This document shows, in pieces, positions 1-6,410 of a stretch of DNA of 11,962 bases. Under the pieces are notes generated by a model. It saw nothing but the letters and a program-made list of their open reading frames with translations, was not told the DNA's origin and searched no databases. Location of the stretch: NCBI GenBank assembly GCA_900552545.1, contig USAL01000052.1, positions 1-11,962 on the forward strand, in the 5' to 3' direction. Position 1 is the first letter of the stretch. Every line of letters begins with the position of its first letter. A program made the translations under genes and the position numbers. Source of the stretch: an uncultured Sutterella sp. (lineage in GTDB: Bacteria > Pseudomonadota > Gammaproteobacteria > Burkholderiales > Burkholderiaceae_F).

Positions 1-939
1 CCACGCCCGCACGCAGAGCGCCTGGCGCTGCGCCGAGAGCTTCAAGAGCTTTCCAATTGCAACCGTCCCAGGTTTGCTTCCCGCGCAAAGCGCGAGATCC
101 TCTTCACCGATGCTGCTGATAAGTTGCGCTGCCTCGGCCACAAGACCCACGGAGCGGGCCGCGGCGCGCCGCCAGCCGGGGCGCGCGGCATCCAGATGCG
201 GGAGCACCTCGTTGCGGATCAGATTTCTTAAAAAGCGCGTGTCGCTGTTGGATTCATCCTCAACCCAGTCGAGCTTGGCGCGAACGGCATAGCGCTCGAT
301 CTCGGCCCCCGAGACCGTAAGCCACGGGCGCATCAAGACAATCGGCTCGGGGCCCGAAACGGACTCAAGGCTTCTCACCGGCGTCATGGCGCTCAAGCCC
401 TCGGGCCCTGCGCCGCGCAGCCACTGGATGAGGAACGTTTCGATGCGATCGTCCTGGTGGTGCGCCGTCATGATGATGTCGGCGCGCTTGTCGCGGGCAA
501 TGCGCAGCAGCGCCCGGTAGCGGGCCTGGCGCGCCGCCGCCTCGACGCCTTCGGAAGCGCGCGGGTTGACGTAGACGCGCTCGACCTCAAGCGCGAGCGC
601 GCGCTTGGCGCAGCACTCGCACACGTGCTCGACCCACGCCTCGGCGTTGGGGCTCAAGCCGTGGTTGACATGCACGACGGTGAGCTCGGCAATGCGCGTC
701 TGCCCCGCCTTGTGGTAGATGCGCGCGAGCACGTCAAGCAGCGCCGTCGAATCGCGTCCGCCCGAAAAGGCGTAGACGATCCGTACGGGATTGACGGGCT
801 CAAGCGTAAAGGAGGCGTCGGGGTGCGCGGCGTTGCGCTCGCGCACGGCCTCGATGCAGGCTTCGACCAGCCCCCTCAAATGCTCAAGACCAGGGCGCCT
901 ACGGGCACCCGCGGTCCGTTTAGTCTTCACTTGCGCCAT
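1..939 (-). CDS. tilS: tRNA(Ile)-lysidine synthase TilS (3' part beyond window)
   Basis: TilS uses ATP to attach lysine to C34 of the CAU anticodon of tRNA-Ile2, converting it to lysidine so that the tRNA reads AUA and is charged with Ile. It acts in the cytosol and is essential in most bacteria. The visible 313 residues begin at an ATG at 939. They show the N-type ATPase PP-loop SGGRDS (residues 59-64) after a strand IVYAF, then VVHVNHGLS (88-96), GVEAAARQARYRAL (131-144), AHHQDDRIETFLIQWLRGAG (159-178) and the DESNSDTRFLRNLIRNEVLP segment (228-247). These are the usual TilS landmarks. The frame stays open to position 1, so the C-terminal tRNA-binding domains lie outside. The gene starts 33 bp after accA in the same frame; no in-frame start lies between the accA stop and this ATG. 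The ribosome site is weak, which suggests coupling to accA. The first 50 or so residues are a basic extension before the PP-loop. Confidence 0.93.
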   Translation of the reverse strand, partial: MAQVKTKRTAGARRRPGLEHLRGLVEACIEAVRERNAAHPDASFTLEPVNPVRIVYAFSGGRDSTALLDVLARIYHKAGQTRIAELTVVHVNHGLSPNAEAWVEHVCECCAKRALALEVERVYVNPRASEGVEAAARQARYRALLRIARDKRADIIMTAHHQDDRIETFLIQWLRGAGPEGLSAMTPVRSLESVSGPEPIVLMRPWLTVSGAEIERYAVRAKLDWVEDESNSDTRFLRNLIRNEVLPHLDAARPGWRRAAARSVGLVAEAAQLISSIGEEDLALCAGSKPGTVAIGKLLKLSAQRQALCVRAW

Positions 940-972
940 GAAGATCGCTCGACAAAGTCGTTGACGTTGGGC

Positions 973-2598
973 TTAGGACTTTGCCTTTTCTTCAGGCACT
1001 TCGGGCGCGGCCACGGCAGGCTGCGCCTTGTCGTCGGCAGCCGCCTTTTTGGCGGTGCGCGTCGTGCGCTTGGCAGCAGGCTTCTTCGCGGGCGCCTTGG
1101 TAGCAGTCTTCGCAGCAGGCTTCTTGGCCTCTGCAGCCTCGGCGGCCGCAGCAGTCTTAACAGCCTCTTCAGGCTTTGCCGCAGCGGCGGCCTCGGCCGG
1201 TTCTGCGGTTTCAGCGGCCTTGGCAGCCGCCTTCGTGCGGGTACGCGACGTGCTCTTTGCGGCCGTCTTGGTCGACTTCGTCGTCTTCTTTGCGGCGGTG
1301 GTGCGCTTGGCGGCAGACTGCTTCTCGGAAGCGGATTCAGCCGCTGCAGGCGCGGCAGGAGCAGCGTCGGAGGCTTCGGACGCGTCAGGAGCCATCTCGG
1401 CAGCAGCCGCTGCGCCCGTTTCGGGCGCTTGACCCTTGGCCTGCGTCTTTTTGCGCGTCGTGCGGCGCTTGGCGGGCTTTTCCTGCGAGGCGGCCTCAGC
1501 CGGTGCTTCGGCACCTGCGGGGGCAGCAGAGGCGGCTTTATCAGCGTCGCCTGCGGCAACGGCAAGCTTCACGGCCGCTTCGGCCTCGGTCGGGTCGTCG
1601 CCAAAGAGCGTGGCGATGCGAACGGCCGCGTGCGGGCCCTCGCATTCAAAGCGGCCGTAGCTCAAGAGTCGATCGAGACGCCGTTCGAGGAGCGCTTCCA
1701 CGGTGAGGCTCTTGACGATCTTTAACTGATCGACGAGCGCCTTTTTCAGGGTCGAAGCCATGAGCTTGGGGTCGCTGTGCGCGCCGCCGATGGGCTCGGA
1801 AATCACCTTGTCGACCAAGCCCAATTTCTTCAAGCGGTCGGCCGTAAGGCCCAGCGCCTCAGCGGCTTCGGAGGCCTTGGCCGCGCTCTTCCAGAGAATC
1901 GAGGCGCAGCCCTCGGGGCTGATCACCGAGTAGGTGGCGTACTGCAGCATGAAGACCGCGTCGGCCACGGCGATGGCAAGCGCGCCTCCCGAGCCGCCTT
2001 CACCGATGATGGTGGCGATCACGGGCACCTTGAGCTTGGTGAGCTCGAAGATGTTGCGGCCGATGGCCGCGGACTGATTGCGCTCCTCGGCGTCGATGCC
2101 GGGATAGGCGCCCGGGGTGGCGACGAACGTAAAGACGGGCAGATTGAATTTTTCGGCGAGCTTCATCAAGCGCAATGCCTTGCGGTAGCCCTCGGGCTTG
2201 CTCATGCCGAAGTTGCGGCGCGTACGCTCGCGGGTGTCGCGCCCCTTCTGATGGCCGATCACCATCACGGCGTGCTCGGCAAGACGCGCAAGACCACCCA
2301 CGATGCTCTGATCGTCGGCAAAGGTCCGATCGCCGTGCAGTTCGTGGAAGTCCTCGAAGATGGTGTTGATGTAGTCCATCGTGTAGGGACGATTGGGGTG
2401 GCGCGCCACGAGCGCCGTCTGCCAGGGCGTGAGGTCGTGGTATATCTCAGCCGTGCGGCGCGCCTTCAACTTTTCAAGCTTGGCGATCTCGTCGCGGTTG
2501 GACTTGCCGCTGTCGAGCTCCTCGGCCTCGAGCTTTTCAATCTTGGCGGCAATTTCGCCCAGATCCTTTTCAAATTCCAGAAAAACGGCTTTGGCCAT
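973..2598 (-). CDS. accA: Acetyl-CoA carboxylase carboxyltransferase alpha subunit with long histone-H1-like tail
   Basis: AccA pairs with AccD to form the carboxyltransferase that moves the carboxyl group from carboxybiotin-BCCP to acetyl-CoA, giving malonyl-CoA for fatty acid synthesis. The start MAKAVFLEFE at 2598 is set by AAGGA 7 bases upstream; an in-frame start at 2685 would add 29 unrelated residues. The core shows a helical N-terminus, PYTMDYI (71-77), HGDRTFADD (88-96), GMSKPEGYRKALRL (131-144), TPGAYPGIDAEERNQS (161-176), IGEGGSGGALAI (198-209) and YSVISPEGCASILWK (223-237), all typical of AccA. The core ends near residue 317, about the normal family length. Residues 318-541 (genome 976-1647) are extra: low-complexity Ala/Lys/Thr/Glu sequence with three strongly basic blocks (about 374-388, 429-460 and 491-520), each carrying a KRTT or KRRTT motif, separated by acidic Ala-rich spacers. 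The tail reads cleanly to one stop, so it is not a frameshift artefact of the core. Its function is unknown. Confidence 0.97.
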   Translation of the reverse strand: MAKAVFLEFEKDLGEIAAKIEKLEAEELDSGKSNRDEIAKLEKLKARRTAEIYHDLTPWQTALVARHPNRPYTMDYINTIFEDFHELHGDRTFADDQSIVGGLARLAEHAVMVIGHQKGRDTRERTRRNFGMSKPEGYRKALRLMKLAEKFNLPVFTFVATPGAYPGIDAEERNQSAAIGRNIFELTKLKVPVIATIIGEGGSGGALAIAVADAVFMLQYATYSVISPEGCASILWKSAAKASEAAEALGLTADRLKKLGLVDKVISEPIGGAHSDPKLMASTLKKALVDQLKIVKSLTVEALLERRLDRLLSYGRFECEGPHAAVRIATLFGDDPTEAEAAVKLAVAAGDADKAASAAPAGAEAPAEAASQEKPAKRRTTRKKTQAKGQAPETGAAAAAEMAPDASEASDAAPAAPAAAESASEKQSAAKRTTAAKKTTKSTKTAAKSTSRTRTKAAAKAAETAEPAEAAAAAKPEEAVKTAAAAEAAEAKKPAAKTATKAPAKKPAAKRTTRTAKKAAADDKAQPAVAAPEVPEEKAKS

Positions 2599-2605
2599 AC
2601 GTCGA

Positions 2606-2610
2606 TCCTT
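2606..2610 (-). promoter_or_regulatory. accA ribosome binding site
   Basis: AAGGA on the minus strand lies 7 bases before the ATG at 2598. It supports that start over the longer in-frame start at 2685, which would read through the hairpins between the two genes. Confidence 0.75.
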
Positions 2611-2629
2611 GTAATTTCTTCTTCCGTGG

Positions 2630-2671
2630 GCTGCGGCGCAAAAACGCCGCAGCAGGAGCGCCTGCGGGCGC
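2630..2671 (-). other. Two hairpins in the glycosylase-accA gap (accA leader)
   Basis: A perfect 9-bp inverted repeat, GCTGCGGCG (2630-2638) and CGCCGCAGC (2645-2653), encloses a 6-nt loop. Next to it a second 5-bp repeat, GCGCC/GGCGC (2658-2662 and 2667-2671), encloses 4 nt. Neither is followed by a T-run in the direction of accA, so they do not look like a Rho-independent terminator. They could be an RNA processing or stability element, or part of accA translational control. In E. coli the carboxyltransferase is known to bind its own mRNA, but nothing here shows that directly. Confidence 0.4.
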
Positions 2672-2681
2672 CCCCGTTCAT

Positions 2682-3380
2682 TCATTCATCAATGATTTTT
2701 GAGTGCACACTGTACTGTACAGGACTTTGCGTGAGGCTGCGCCACAAAAGCCACGTCGCAGCCGTGCGCCAGGGCGCGTACTCCTCGTGGGGCCCTTCGG
2801 AAATTCCGGCCTGCTGCAGCGCCTTTCGAAGCCCGTAGTCGCCCAGGGGCCAGACGTCGGGCCGCCCGAGTCCAAAGATGAGAATCATGTGCGCGGTCCA
2901 AGGCCCCACGCCCCGTACGGCCGTAAGCCTCAGGGCGACCTCGTGGTCGGAGAGGTTCGCGAGCGCCGCCTCGTTGATTTCGCCTGCGGCAAAGCGCAGG
3001 GCAAGATCATTCAAGGCCTGCGCTTTCGTGCGCGAAAGTCCCTGCGCACGCAACCTCTCGGGACCGAGCGCGGCAAGCTTCTCGGCAAGGATTTGGCCGC
3101 GGGCGCCGCCAGCGGCCGCAAGAACCCGGCTCGAGAGCTTGAGCGCGGCGGCGTTGCTCACCTGCTGGCCGCTCACCGCACGCACAATGCTGCGCATGAG
3201 GTCGCCTGCGGCGAGAAGCGCTTCGCCGCGGCTGCGGGAAAGCGCAACGAGCTCCGTGAATTCCGGGTGAGCAGAAAGCGCCTCAAGCGCCCTCTCCCAC
3301 CAGGCGACCGGTTGCGAGGCGGCCGCGTACTGAGCCGCATACTGAGCCACGTAGGGATCCTCGGACACCAGCTCAGGCAT
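2682..3380 (-). CDS. AlkA-type DNA-3-methyladenine glycosylase (HhH-GPD superfamily)
   Basis: This 232-residue protein is a predicted monofunctional DNA glycosylase that removes alkylated purines such as 3-methyladenine, opening base excision repair. Visible features are SIVRAVSGQQVS (64-75), the helix-hairpin-helix LTAVRGVGPWTAHM (152-165), and WPLGDYGLRKA (177-187), in which D181 is the expected catalytic aspartate. The length fits the compact AlkA/MAG-like proteins that lack the extra N-terminal domain of E. coli AlkA. The ATG at 3380 overlaps the cysS stop by one base (TGATG), so translation is probably coupled to cysS. The N-terminus contains the direct repeat QYAAQYAA (13-20), probably a harmless small duplication. 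Substrate range cannot be read from sequence, and other HhH-GPD members remain possible. Confidence 0.88.
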   Translation of the reverse strand: MPELVSEDPYVAQYAAQYAAASQPVAWWERALEALSAHPEFTELVALSRSRGEALLAAGDLMRSIVRAVSGQQVSNAAALKLSSRVLAAAGGARGQILAEKLAALGPERLRAQGLSRTKAQALNDLALRFAAGEINEAALANLSDHEVALRLTAVRGVGPWTAHMILIFGLGRPDVWPLGDYGLRKALQQAGISEGPHEEYAPWRTAATWLLWRSLTQSPVQYSVHSKIIDE

Positions 3381-4786
3381 CAGGCGCGCCGCCAGGTCGA
3401 GCCCTGCGGACCGTCCTCGACCACGATCCCCATGGCGGTGAGCGTGTTGCGGATCTCGTCGGCACGCGCCCAGTTGCGGGCCTTCTTGGCCTCGACGCGC
3501 TCGGCAACGAGCGCATCGATTTGCGCCTCATTGAGGTCGCTCGTGGCGCCCTTGAGAAACTGCTCGGGCTCGATCTGAAGGATGTTCATCACCGCGCCGA
3601 GGCTCTTGAGGATCGAGGCCAACTTCTCGTCGCCCGTGCGGTTGATTTCCGCGGCAAGCTCGAAGAGCACGCTCACGGCCTCGGGCGTGTTGAAGTCGTC
3701 GTCCATGGCGGCCTTGAAGCGCGCGCTCCAGGGCTCGTTCCAGTCGACGGGCGCGGTCTGCGCATTCTTGCCCTTCAAGGCGCTGTAGAAGCGCTGCAGC
3801 CCCTTGTGGGCTTCCTCGATGAGCGAAGGATTGAAGCTGATCGGGCTTCTGTAGTGGCTTCGCAGAAGGAAGAAGCGCAGCACCTCGTTGCCGTTGCCTT
3901 CGCCATAGTGCGTGTTGGTTTCCTTGAGCGCATCGCGCACGGTCCAGAAGTTGCCGAGCGACTTGCTCATCTTCACTTCCGAGCCGTCGGCCGAGCGCAC
4001 GCGCAACGGCCCCGAGTGCATCCAGTAGTTGGCAAAGGTCTTGCCGCTGGCGCCCTCGCTCTGGGCGATTTCGTTTTCGTGGTGCGGAAAGATCAGATCC
4101 GGGCCGCCGCCGTGGATGTCGAGCGTCTCGCCCAGGAAATGTCGGCTCATTGCCGAGCACTCGATGTGCCAGCCCGGACGGCCGCGTCCCCACTTCGAGT
4201 CCCAGGCCGGTTCGCCAGGCTTGGCGGCCTTCCAGAGAACGAAGTCAAGCGGATCGCGCTTGGCCTCGGCGACCTCGACACGGGCGCCTGCCTGCATCTC
4301 GTCGAGATTGCGCCCGGAGAGCTTGCCGTAGCCCGCAAAGCGCCGCACGGCGAAGTCGACGTCGCCGTTGGCGGCCGGATAGGCAAGGCCCTTTTGCTCA
4401 AGCTTTTCAACGAGGTTGAGCATGTTGGGAATGAACTGCGTGGCGCGCGGCGCGTAGGTAGGCGCAAGGCACCCGAGGGCGAGCATGTCCTCCTGCATGG
4501 CGCGCGTGAAGTACTCGGTGAGCTCGGAGGTCGAGATCCCCTTTTCTGCCGCGCGGCGGATGATCTTGTCGTCGACGTCGGTGACGTTGCGCACGAACGT
4601 GACCTCGTAGCCCGAGGCCTGAAGCCAGCGGCGGATCACGTCAAAAGCAACGAACGTGCGGCCGTGGCCGATGTGGGTGTAGTCGTAGACCGTCACGCCG
4701 CAGACGTACATGCCGACCTTGCCCGGATGAATCGGGGTGAAGGGGCGGACGTCGCGCGTGAGCGTGGAATAGATCTGAAGCGTCAT
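3380..4786 (-). CDS. cysS: Cysteinyl-tRNA synthetase
   Basis: CysRS charges tRNA-Cys with cysteine in the cytosol and is a monomeric class I synthetase. At 468 residues it is close to the family norm. The class I signatures are HIGH (38-41, in YDYTHIGHGRTF) and KMSKS (272-276). The zinc ligands that select cysteine are all present: C29 (MYVCG), C210 (WHIECSAMS), H235 and E239 (FPHHENE). The C-terminal anticodon-binding part ends GPQGSTWRRA. The start MTLQIYSTLT at 4786 matches the usual CysRS beginning; a longer frame to 4882 adds 32 residues unlike the family. No strong Shine-Dalgarno is visible. It is the first gene of the minus-strand run cysS, glycosylase, accA, tilS. Confidence 0.98.
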   Translation of the reverse strand: MTLQIYSTLTRDVRPFTPIHPGKVGMYVCGVTVYDYTHIGHGRTFVAFDVIRRWLQASGYEVTFVRNVTDVDDKIIRRAAEKGISTSELTEYFTRAMQEDMLALGCLAPTYAPRATQFIPNMLNLVEKLEQKGLAYPAANGDVDFAVRRFAGYGKLSGRNLDEMQAGARVEVAEAKRDPLDFVLWKAAKPGEPAWDSKWGRGRPGWHIECSAMSRHFLGETLDIHGGGPDLIFPHHENEIAQSEGASGKTFANYWMHSGPLRVRSADGSEVKMSKSLGNFWTVRDALKETNTHYGEGNGNEVLRFFLLRSHYRSPISFNPSLIEEAHKGLQRFYSALKGKNAQTAPVDWNEPWSARFKAAMDDDFNTPEAVSVLFELAAEINRTGDEKLASILKSLGAVMNILQIEPEQFLKGATSDLNEAQIDALVAERVEAKKARNWARADEIRNTLTAMGIVVEDGPQGSTWRRA

Positions 4787-4840
4787 GCTTGTTTGTCTGT
4801 GCCTGAAGTCAAAATGCCACCGTGCGCAAGGAAACCTTTG

Positions 4841-4846
4841 CATATA
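4841..4846 (-). promoter_or_regulatory. Possible -10 element for the cysS operon
   Basis: TATATG on the minus strand, preceded by TTTG, lies about 55 bases before the cysS ATG. No convincing -35 lies at 16-18 bp, so this is a weak call based on the local AT-rich patch in GC-rich DNA. Confidence 0.22.
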
Positions 4847-4962
4847 CAAACAAAAGCCCCTTTGCTGCGCACGCCGGCGCAAGTGTTCTTGTTTTTGCGG
4901 CCTTTTGCGGTCGATCGGTCAGGTGGGATCGCGGCCGGGAATTCTTCAAAGCCCCACAGCCG

Positions 4963-4980
4963 CCGGTTCAACCGGTTCAA
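4963..4980. repeat. Tandem 9-mer CCGGTTCAA x2 forming an odd-centred palindrome
   Basis: CCGGTTCAA occurs twice in perfect tandem (4963-4971 and 4972-4980). The junction makes a 13-bp inverted repeat, CCGGTT-C-AACCGG (4963-4975). It lies in the 366-bp region between the divergent cysS and TPR genes, about 50 bp upstream of the possible TPR-side promoter, where an operator would be expected. No regulator family is recognised. The rest of the region (4787-5152) contains no credible gene. Confidence 0.5.
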
Positions 4981-5027
4981 TAGGCCAATCGCCCGGCGCC
5001 CGCGCCAAAGCGCGCGCGGCGATGCGA

Positions 5028-5033
5028 TACAAT
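5028..5033 (+). promoter_or_regulatory. Possible -10 element TACAAT upstream of the structured leader
   Basis: TACAAT fits a sigma70-type -10. The hexamer 17 bp upstream (CCAAAG) is a poor -35. The same TACAAT hexamer also sits upstream of lpxH (7373) and the pyridoxamine kinase (8401), which makes a shared promoter style plausible. Transcription would start near 5040. Confidence 0.35.
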
Positions 5034-5039
5034 CAGTGA

Positions 5040-5135
5040 AGTGTAACAAAGTTGCGCCCCACGGCCGTTGATGAACCACCAAGGCTGCGGGGTCGCCCAA
5101 GCGCAGCGCCCGGGCGCAAGGCGCTTTCTTTTTTG
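5040..5135 (+). ncRNA. Candidate structured leader or small RNA ending in a terminator
   Basis: Downstream of the possible promoter the sequence can fold into a long hairpin. Bases 5057-5066 pair with 5083-5092 with one A/C mismatch and one GU pair, and the stem extends by 5054-5056 with 5094-5096 past a bulged U. A GC-rich terminator hairpin follows at once. No plus-strand gene lies upstream, so the terminator cannot belong to a preceding gene. Either the TPR gene has an attenuated leader, or this is a free-standing RNA of about 95 nt. It matches no RNA family I recognise (not 4.5S, tmRNA or RNase P by motif). The fold is by eye. Confidence 0.33.
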
Positions 5136-5140
5136 TTTTT
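5105..5140 (+). terminator. Rho-independent terminator or attenuator before the TPR gene
   Basis: AGCGCC (5105-5110) pairs with GGCGCT (5120-5125) across a 9-nt loop. A T-rich tract of about 15 bases, broken by a C and a G, follows (5125-5140). An alternative palindrome, GCGCCCGGGCGC (5106-5117), competes with the same stem. It ends only 12 bases before the TPR start codon, on the same strand. Confidence 0.6.
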
Positions 5141-5152
5141 CTTAAAAAGACT

Positions 5153-5719
5153 ATGCAACACCCCTTTCGCGGCACTCTTTATGCGGCTGTGACCGCAGCG
5201 CTATCCGCGTCGATTCTTTTTGCCGCTCCCGCCGAAGCGGTGATCGTCGCCCCGGACGACCCGTCAAAGATCGTTGCGGCCGATCAGTACCCGGCGCTCG
5301 TCGACAAGCTCATCGCCCGCGGCGACTATGCCGAGGCGCTTGCCGTGATCGATGAGGCGCTCGCAAAGAATCCGCTTTCGGTGCAGCTGCGCTTTCAGCG
5401 CTGCGTCGCCTACGAGAAAAAGGGCGACACCGCCCGTGCCGTGAAGCTCTATGAAGACTTCATCACGCGCTACCCCGATATCCCCGAGCCCTACAACAAC
5501 CTTGCGGCGATTCTTGCGGCGCAAGGAAACCTTGACCGCGCGCAGTCGCTCGTCGAGCGCTCGCTCGCGCTGCGGCCCTCGTCTGCTCTGGCCTACGACA
5601 ACCTCGGGCAGATTTATCTTGCCAAGGCCCGCAACGCCTTTGACTCGGCGCTTGCCAACGCCCCCGGCAACCGCACGATCGAAAAGAAGCTGCGTGCCGT
5701 TGATGCAATTCTGAAGTAA
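5153..5719 (+). CDS. Exported tetratricopeptide-repeat protein
   Basis: This 188-residue protein begins with a clear Sec signal peptide: R6, a hydrophobic stretch (about 9-25), and a likely cleavage after APAEA at residue 29, so it should act in the periplasm. The mature part is almost all helical TPR sequence. Units lie at about 47-75 (LVDKLIARGDYAEALAVIDE), 77-109 (FQRCVAYEKKGDTARAVKLYED) and 112-144 (YNNLAAILAAQGNLDRAQSLVE), and a shortened one at 146-172 (YDNLGQIYLAKARNAFDSAL) lacks the middle turn. TPRs bind peptides or partner proteins; no enzymatic motif is present. It sits beside ppiA and ppiB, so a role alongside envelope protein folding is a reasonable guess but unproven. The Shine-Dalgarno is poor (AAAAAG). 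The ATG at 5153 is kept because it gives a well-formed signal peptide. Confidence 0.88.
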   Translation: MQHPFRGTLYAAVTAALSASILFAAPAEAVIVAPDDPSKIVAADQYPALVDKLIARGDYAEALAVIDEALAKNPLSVQLRFQRCVAYEKKGDTARAVKLYEDFITRYPDIPEPYNNLAAILAAQGNLDRAQSLVERSLALRPSSALAYDNLGQIYLAKARNAFDSALANAPGNRTIEKKLRAVDAILK

Positions 5720-5740
5720 TCCTTTTCAAAATACTTTTCT

Positions 5741-5770
5741 GGTTTCAAACCCGTTTTTGAAACCAGTTTT
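5741..5770 (+). terminator. Terminator-like hairpin between the TPR gene and ppiA
   Basis: A perfect 9-bp inverted repeat, GGTTTCAAA (5741-5749) and TTTGAAACC (5756-5764), with a 6-nt loop is followed by AGTTTTTTGG, the shape of an intrinsic terminator. The stem is AT-rich and so only moderately stable. The T-run merges into the TTG that appears to start ppiA, so termination here would stop transcripts just before ppiA. Confidence 0.6.
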
Positions 5771-6373
5771 TTGGAACGTTTCCTCAAGCCCTCCAACCGT
5801 ATTCGCCTCGGGCTTCTCGCCCTGCCCTTTGTCGTTTCCGCAACCATGACCTCCGGCGCGTACGCCGCCGGCGCTCCCAAGGGCGCGGTCATCGAAACGA
5901 ACATGGGAACGATTGAAATCCGCTTTGAGTCGGGCCGCGCGCCGCTTTCGGTCGCAAACTTCGTGCGCTACGCCGAGGAAGGCCACTACGACGGCACGAT
6001 CTTTCACCGCGTGATCGACGGCTTCATGATCCAGGGCGGCGGCTTTACGGCCGACATGAAGCAAAAGCCCACGCATTCGCCCATCGTGAACGAAGCCCGC
6101 GGCGGCCTTTCCAACCAGCGCGGGACCGTTGCCTTTGCGCGCACGAATGATCCGCACTCGGCCACGTGCCAGTTCTTCATCAATCTCGTCGACAACGACT
6201 TTCTCGATGCGAGCAAGGCGCGCGACGGCTGGGGCTACACCGTCTTTGCCCGCGTCACCAAGGGCATGGACGTGGTCGACCGCATCGGTGCGGTGAAGAC
6301 CGCAAATCGCCGCGGCATGAGCGACGTGCCTCAAAAAACGGTTACAATCACGTCCGTAAAGATTACTCGTTAA
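5771..6373 (+). CDS. ppiA: Periplasmic cyclophilin-type peptidyl-prolyl cis-trans isomerase A
   Basis: This is a cyclophilin that catalyses cis-trans isomerisation of Xaa-Pro bonds in exported proteins. Residues 1-32 form a signal peptide (basic start with K6, R10 and R12, hydrophobic 13-24, likely cleavage after AYA at 32), so the protein is periplasmic. The catalytic core shows TIFHRVIDGFMIQGGGF (76-92; catalytic Arg R80), GTVAFARTNDPHSATCQFFIN (118-138) and GWGYTVFARVTKGMDVVDRI (153-172), all standard. The 200-residue length fits PpiA. The only start that keeps the signal peptide is TTG at 5771. There is no ATG between the TPR stop and residue 26, and the ATG at 5846 would remove the export signal. 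No Shine-Dalgarno is visible before the TTG, which lies in the U-tract of a hairpin. The gene shares extended stretches with ppiB downstream, so the two look like an old duplication. Confidence 0.95.
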   Translation: MERFLKPSNRIRLGLLALPFVVSATMTSGAYAAGAPKGAVIETNMGTIEIRFESGRAPLSVANFVRYAEEGHYDGTIFHRVIDGFMIQGGGFTADMKQKPTHSPIVNEARGGLSNQRGTVAFARTNDPHSATCQFFINLVDNDFLDASKARDGWGYTVFARVTKGMDVVDRIGAVKTANRRGMSDVPQKTVTITSVKITR

Positions 6374-6410
6374 CACTTAAGCCTTTGGCGAATTTTTCGT
6401 CAAGCAAAGA

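Noticed and set aside
457..1725. Long plus-strand frame (and shorter ones at 1028-1432 and 1176-1706) opposite tilS and the accA tail
   Set aside because: Translations are low-complexity Arg/Gly/Leu or Ala-rich shadows of the minus-strand genes, with no domain and no start signal. GC-rich codon bias on the real strand explains the open frames.
2710..2722. Palindrome CTGTAC-T-GTACAG near the end of the glycosylase gene, considered as a LexA box
   Set aside because: LexA sites need CTG-N10-CAG; here the spacing is N7, and the site lies inside coding sequence rather than at a promoter.
3521..5071. 516-codon plus-strand frame opposite cysS
   Set aside because: It overlaps a fully supported cysS with all catalytic and zinc residues; the opposing translation has no recognisable domain.
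5071..5145. 24-codon ORF spanning the terminator before the TPR gene, considered as a leader peptide
   Set aside because: It has no ribosome site and no run of regulatory codons, and its end is simply the T-rich tract translated. Kept only as part of the structured-leader observation.
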